A DNA stretch of 64,000 nt from contig NZ_PYCN01000018.1 of NCBI RefSeq assembly GCF_003062295.1, positions 62,001 through 126,000 of the forward strand, in the 5' to 3' direction. Source of the DNA: Bradyrhizobium algeriense (GTDB lineage: Bacteria > Pseudomonadota > Alphaproteobacteria > Rhizobiales > Xanthobacteraceae). Position numbers and translations under genes: made by a program. Under the pieces are notes generated by a model. The model was not told the origin of the DNA. It was given only the letters and a program-made list of their open reading frames with translations, and did not search any database. Positions 60,700-64,000 of the stretch are shown here, one piece after another; within the stretch, counting starts at the first letter, position 1; each line of letters begins with the position of its first letter.

Positions 60700-61983
60700 A
60701 TGAACATCCTTCTGCTCGGTTCCGGCGGCCGCGAACACGCTCTCGCATGGAAGATCGCTGCTTCCCCGCTGCTGACCAAGCTGTGGTGTGCGCCGGGCAA
60801 TGCCGGGATCGCGCGGGAAGCCGAGTGCGTGGCGCTGGATATCGCGGACCATCCGGCGGTGATCGATTTCTGCAAGCGAAACGCGGTCGATCTGGTCGTG
60901 GTCGGCCCGGAGACGCCACTGGCGGCCGGCATCGTCGACGATCTCGCGGACGCCGGTATCAAGGCGTTCGGACCGGGCAAGCACGCGGCGCAGCTCGAAG
61001 GATCCAAGGGTTTCACCAAGGCGCTCTGCACCGAATTCAACATTCCGACCGGCGCCTACGGCCGCTTCACGACGGCTGACGATGCGCTGGCTTACGTGCG
61101 CGCGCAGGGCGCGCCGATCGTGGTCAAGGCGGATGGCCTGGCCGCCGGCAAAGGCGTAGTCGTCGCCAAAACGCTTGATGAAGCCGAGGCGGCCATCGCC
61201 ATGATGTTCGAGGGCGCGTTCGGTTCGGCCGGCACTGAAGTCGTGATCGAGGAATTTCTTTCCGGCCGCGAGATCAGCTTCTTCGCGCTGTGCGACGGCG
61301 AAACCGCGATCCCGCTTGCCTCCGCGCAGGACCACAAGCGCGTGTTCGATCACGACGAGGGGCCAAACACCGGCGGCATGGGCGCCTATTCGCCGACGCC
61401 GTTCGTGACACCGGAAATCCACGACCAGATCATGGCGCGGATCATCCTGCCGACCGTTGCGGGCATGAAGGCGCGCGGCACGCCGTTTCGCGGCGTACTC
61501 TACGCCGGCGTGATGTTGACGGAGCAGGGACCAAAACTGTTCGAATACAACGTCCGCTTCGGCGATCCCGAATGCCAGGTGCTGATGCTGCGGATGATGT
61601 CCGACATCGTGCCGGCGTTTCTCGCCTCCTGCGACGGAGAACTGAAGCATTTCGACCTGCGTTGGTATCCGGAGCCTGCGCTGACGGTGGTGATGGCGGC
61701 GAACGGCTATCCCGGCGACTACAGGAAGGGCACGCGCATCGAGGGCCTCGATGACGCCGCCAAGATCGAGGGCGTCGAAATCTTCCATGCCGGCACGGTG
61801 GCGAAGGATGGCGCCATTCTCGCCAATGGTGGACGCGTGCTGAATGTCTGCGCCATGGGGAAGACCGTGCTGGAAGCCCAACAGCGTGCCTATGAAGCTG
61901 TCGACCGCATCAAATGGCCCGACGGCTTCTGCCGCCGCGATATCGCCTGGCAGGCGGTGGAGGCGGAGAAAAGCGCGCGCTAA
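60700..61983 (+). CDS. purD: Phosphoribosylamine-glycine ligase PurD
   Basis: 427 aa ATP-grasp enzyme of purine synthesis (GAR synthetase). MNILLLGSGGREHALAWK at the start, VVVGPETPLAAGIVDDL near 65, ADGLAAGKGVVVAKT near 142 (ATP), and FSPTPFVTP-like GAYSPTPFVTP near 227. NVRFGDPECQ near 285 is the glycine/metal region. ATG 60700 fits the family start. Standard housekeeping gene near xseA as in other Rhizobiales. Confidence 0.97.
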   Translation: MNILLLGSGGREHALAWKIAASPLLTKLWCAPGNAGIAREAECVALDIADHPAVIDFCKRNAVDLVVVGPETPLAAGIVDDLADAGIKAFGPGKHAAQLEGSKGFTKALCTEFNIPTGAYGRFTTADDALAYVRAQGAPIVVKADGLAAGKGVVVAKTLDEAEAAIAMMFEGAFGSAGTEVVIEEFLSGREISFFALCDGETAIPLASAQDHKRVFDHDEGPNTGGMGAYSPTPFVTPEIHDQIMARIILPTVAGMKARGTPFRGVLYAGVMLTEQGPKLFEYNVRFGDPECQVLMLRMMSDIVPAFLASCDGELKHFDLRWYPEPALTVVMAANGYPGDYRKGTRIEGLDDAAKIEGVEIFHAGTVAKDGAILANGGRVLNVCAMGKTVLEAQQRAYEAVDRIKWPDGFCRRDIAWQAVEAEKSAR

Positions 61984-61993
61984 CCGCCTCGAC

Positions 61994-62104
61994 CGTCATT
62001 GCCTGCGACAAACGCGAAGCGTTTGCGCAAGGGAGCGAAGCGACGAAGCAATCCATCTATCCCCGCGTAGAGACGTGGATTGCTTCGCTTCGCTCGCAAT
62101 GACG
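61994..62104. repeat. Palindromic intergenic repeat, type H
   Basis: 111 bp. Ends CGTCATTGC and GCAATGACG, inner GAAGCAATCCA/TGGATTGCTTC and AAACGCGAAGCGTTTGCGC. Between purD and a convergent acyl-CoA dehydrogenase gene. Confidence 0.88.
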
Positions 62105-62105
62105 A

Positions 62106-63338
62106 TTAGAGTAAATCGCCGCCCACTGCGCTCGCCGTCGTGCCATGCTCGCGGAACGCCTTGATGACGTTCTTGCCGATCTTCCACTTGTGCACTTCGT
62201 CCGGACCGTCGACCAGCCGCTGCGCGCGCACCTGCGTGTACCATTTGGCGAGCGGTGTATCCTGGCTGAAGCCGAGCGCGCCGTGGAGCTGGATCGCGGT
62301 GTCGATCACCTTGTGCACCATGTGCGCGTGGAAGATTTTTGCGATCGAGTTCTCCTGCCTGATATCGAGGCCCTTTTCCGCCTTGTAGGCGATGTGCAGC
62401 AGCATCAGGCGGCCGATGTAGAGTTGCTCGGCGCAGTCTGCGAGCATGAACTGGACGGCTTGCCGGTCGGCCAGCAACTGGCCGAAGGTCGAGCGCTTGG
62501 TGATGTGGGCAACCGCCATGTCGAGCGCGCGCTGCGCCTTGGCGACGTTGTGCATGCCATGCCGCAGGCGGCCATAGGCGAGGCGGTGCTGGCCCATGGC
62601 AAAACCGTTGCCCTCGCCGCCGACCAGATTGTCGGCCGGCACTTTCAGATCCCTGATCTCGATTTCGGAGTGGCCGCCGTGGATCACATCGTCATGCGGT
62701 CCCTCGATCGCCATGTTGGCGACGTTGCGCTTGATCTTGTAGCCGGGGTTCGGCAGCTCGACGAGGAATGTCGAATACTGCTTGTGCCGCGGCGCGTTCG
62801 GATCGGTCTTGGCCATGACAAGCGCCATATCGGCGACGCTGGCCGAGGACGAAAACCATTTCTCGCCGTTGAGGACGTAATTCTCGTTGCCGTCCTTCAC
62901 CGCGGTGGTCTGCATGCCGGTGGCGTCGGCACCGGCGGCCTTCTCGGTCATTGAGAAACAGATGCGCTTGTCGCCGTTGAGCAGGGGTTTGAGGAACTTC
63001 TCCTTCTGATATTCCGTGCCGTGGGCAAGGATCGTCATCATCGAGGCGTCGTCGGGCCCCTGCGTGTTCATCGAGAGCGCGCCTAGCATGCTCTCGCCGA
63101 GCTCCATCTGCACCAGCGCATTCGCCAGCGGGCCGAGGCCCATGCCGCCATATTCCTTCGGCACCCACGGGCACCACAGGCCGCGTGCGCGAGCCTTGGC
63201 CCGCAGCGGGCCGAGCACTTCGGCGAGCGGCTTGGTATCGAGCTCCTTTTCCGCGGGGATGCACTCGTCGTGCACCCATTGGCGGACTTTTTCGCGGATC
63301 GCCTTGGCTTCGGCCGGGATTTCGAAATCGATCGACAT
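62106..63338 (-). CDS. Acyl-CoA dehydrogenase
   Basis: 410 aa FAD flavoprotein oxidising an acyl-CoA to the 2-enoyl-CoA. Seen: CFSMTEKAAGADATGMQTTA near 123 (substrate/FAD contact), WFSSSASVADMALVMAK near 152, ITKRSTFGQLLADRQAVQFMLAD near 283, and QLHGALGFSQDTPLAKWYTQVRAQRLVDGPDEVH near 355 with the C-terminal catalytic region. ATG 63338 follows AGGAAACC. Divergent from the fluoroacetate-dehalogenase-like gene; 123 bp between them. Confidence 0.94.
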   Translation of the reverse strand: MSIDFEIPAEAKAIREKVRQWVHDECIPAEKELDTKPLAEVLGPLRAKARARGLWCPWVPKEYGGMGLGPLANALVQMELGESMLGALSMNTQGPDDASMMTILAHGTEYQKEKFLKPLLNGDKRICFSMTEKAAGADATGMQTTAVKDGNENYVLNGEKWFSSSASVADMALVMAKTDPNAPRHKQYSTFLVELPNPGYKIKRNVANMAIEGPHDDVIHGGHSEIEIRDLKVPADNLVGGEGNGFAMGQHRLAYGRLRHGMHNVAKAQRALDMAVAHITKRSTFGQLLADRQAVQFMLADCAEQLYIGRLMLLHIAYKAEKGLDIRQENSIAKIFHAHMVHKVIDTAIQLHGALGFSQDTPLAKWYTQVRAQRLVDGPDEVHKWKIGKNVIKAFREHGTTASAVGGDLL

Positions 63339-63461
63339 CTGACGGTTTCCTCGGTTCTTGTTCCTGTTGGTCGGGCTTGAGGAATGGCATAAACCTGCGA
63401 TCTGCCAGCGGCAACGGCAAACAAAGTTTGAAGCAAGGACTGCCGCCAAGAAGGAGCGCCC

Positions 63462-64000
63462 ATGCCCGATCTTGCTGATCTGTTTCCCGGATACGCCTCC
63501 GAATGGATCAATACCTCGTCGGGCCGCATCTTTGCCCGCGTCGGCGGCAAGGGTCCGCCGCTGTTGCTGCTGCACGGGTTTTCATCGACGCATGTGATGT
63601 GGCACCCGGTCGCGCCGCAGCTTGCAGACCGGTTCACACTGATCATCGCCGACCTGCCGGGCTATGGCTGGTCGGATATGCCGCGCAGCGACGAGTATCA
63701 CACGCCCTACACCAAACGCGCGATGGCAAGAGCGATGGTGGAGGCGATGGAGCAACTCGGCCATGTGCATTTCGCGCTTGCCGGTCACGACCGCGGCGGG
63801 CGCGTGTCGTACCGGTTGGCGCTCGATCATCCCGGCCGGCTGTCGAAGCTCGCCGTGCTCGATATCGCGCCGACCTATGATTACTGGGAGAGACTGAACC
63901 GGCTCTCCGCGCTGAAGATCTACCACTGGGCGTTCCTGGCGCAGCCTTATCCGCTGCCGGAGACGCTGATCTCGGGTCATGGAGAGTTTTTCCTCAAGGA
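63462..64000 (+). CDS. Fluoroacetate/haloacetate dehalogenase (truncated by window end)
   Basis: First 179 residues of an alpha/beta-hydrolase dehalogenase that hydrolyses the C-F or C-Cl bond of haloacetates to glycolate. Residues known from Rhodopseudomonas RPA1163 appear at the same numbers: nucleophile Asp110, Arg111 and Arg114 in GHDRGGR, Asp134 in AVLDIAP, and halide-binding His155-Trp156 in IYHWAFLAQ. HGF near 38 and ADLPGYGWSDMP near 63 are typical. ATG 63462 follows AAGGAG. The lid-side Tyr and catalytic His lie beyond the window. Confidence 0.9.
   Translation, partial: MPDLADLFPGYASEWINTSSGRIFARVGGKGPPLLLLHGFSSTHVMWHPVAPQLADRFTLIIADLPGYGWSDMPRSDEYHTPYTKRAMARAMVEAMEQLGHVHFALAGHDRGGRVSYRLALDHPGRLSKLAVLDIAPTYDYWERLNRLSALKIYHWAFLAQPYPLPETLISGHGEFFLK

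Overview
The window reads as an ordinary chromosomal segment from a Bradyrhizobium-like alphaproteobacterium (Nitrobacteraceae). This rests on uniformly high G+C, the cysteine-free L36 protein, a c550-type cytochrome, a full-length HisG beside HisZ, DUF2076/DUF2093/DUF4170/DUF6101 genes, groESL with a CIRCE operator, and many palindromic intergenic repeats. The genus is inferred from remembered family features, not from a database search. I see no rRNA, tRNA, CRISPR array, insertion sequence or prophage.

Layout. 0.1-7.1 kb: a polysaccharide (probably exopolysaccharide) cluster with a secreted GH26-like hydrolase, a GT2 transferase, a Wzy/ExoQ-like polymerase, a reversed GT-B transferase, a JmjC/cupin-like oxygenase and a CelD-type acyltransferase. 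7.3-12.1 kb: small and DUF genes, then wrbA, pirin and SDR genes divergent from a LysR regulator. 12.4-17.4 kb: a Bug-type binding protein, YbaK, an L-2-haloacid dehalogenase, an amidohydrolase divergent from a two-gene MaoC hydratase, and rpmJ. 17.5-21 kb: a TPR protein, small secreted proteins, an alpha/beta hydrolase and cytochrome c. 21.2-25.4 kb: glcDEF (glycolate oxidase). 25.6-34.5 kb: a histone-H1-like protein, a TorF-type porin, an HPP protein, an exporter-type ABC protein, a lactate/glycolate permease and envelope proteins. 34.7-37 kb: groESL under a promoter and CIRCE. 37.2-45.1 kb: cheZ, an L,D-transpeptidase, DUF2076, a lipid-linked sugar transferase with a ChbG/HpnK deacetylase, and hisGZ. 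45.3-49.7 kb: parDE, rsmE, ubiA and small genes. 50-62 kb: pmbA, an IMPase-family gene, DUF4170, a DUF374 acyltransferase, waaA, lpxK, DUF2093, xseA, hydrolases, a membrane protein with a winged-helix regulator, and purD. 62.1-64 kb: an acyl-CoA dehydrogenase divergent from a fluoroacetate-dehalogenase-like gene cut by the window end.

Connections. The two dehalogenases would release glycolate (or lactate) from 2-halo acids, the LctP-type permease could import such hydroxy acids, and GlcDEF would oxidise glycolate to glyoxylate, so a haloacetate-to-glyoxylate route could be encoded in this window although its genes are scattered. DUF374, waaA and lpxK serve lipid A/Kdo assembly. The MaoC pair looks like a heterodimeric hydratase with one catalytic and one degenerate subunit.

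The most pervasive non-coding signal is a set of about ten types of 75-170 bp palindromic repeats between genes. In two places (ubiA and lpxK) the repeat supplies the stop codon, and one copy lies inside the groES-groEL operon.
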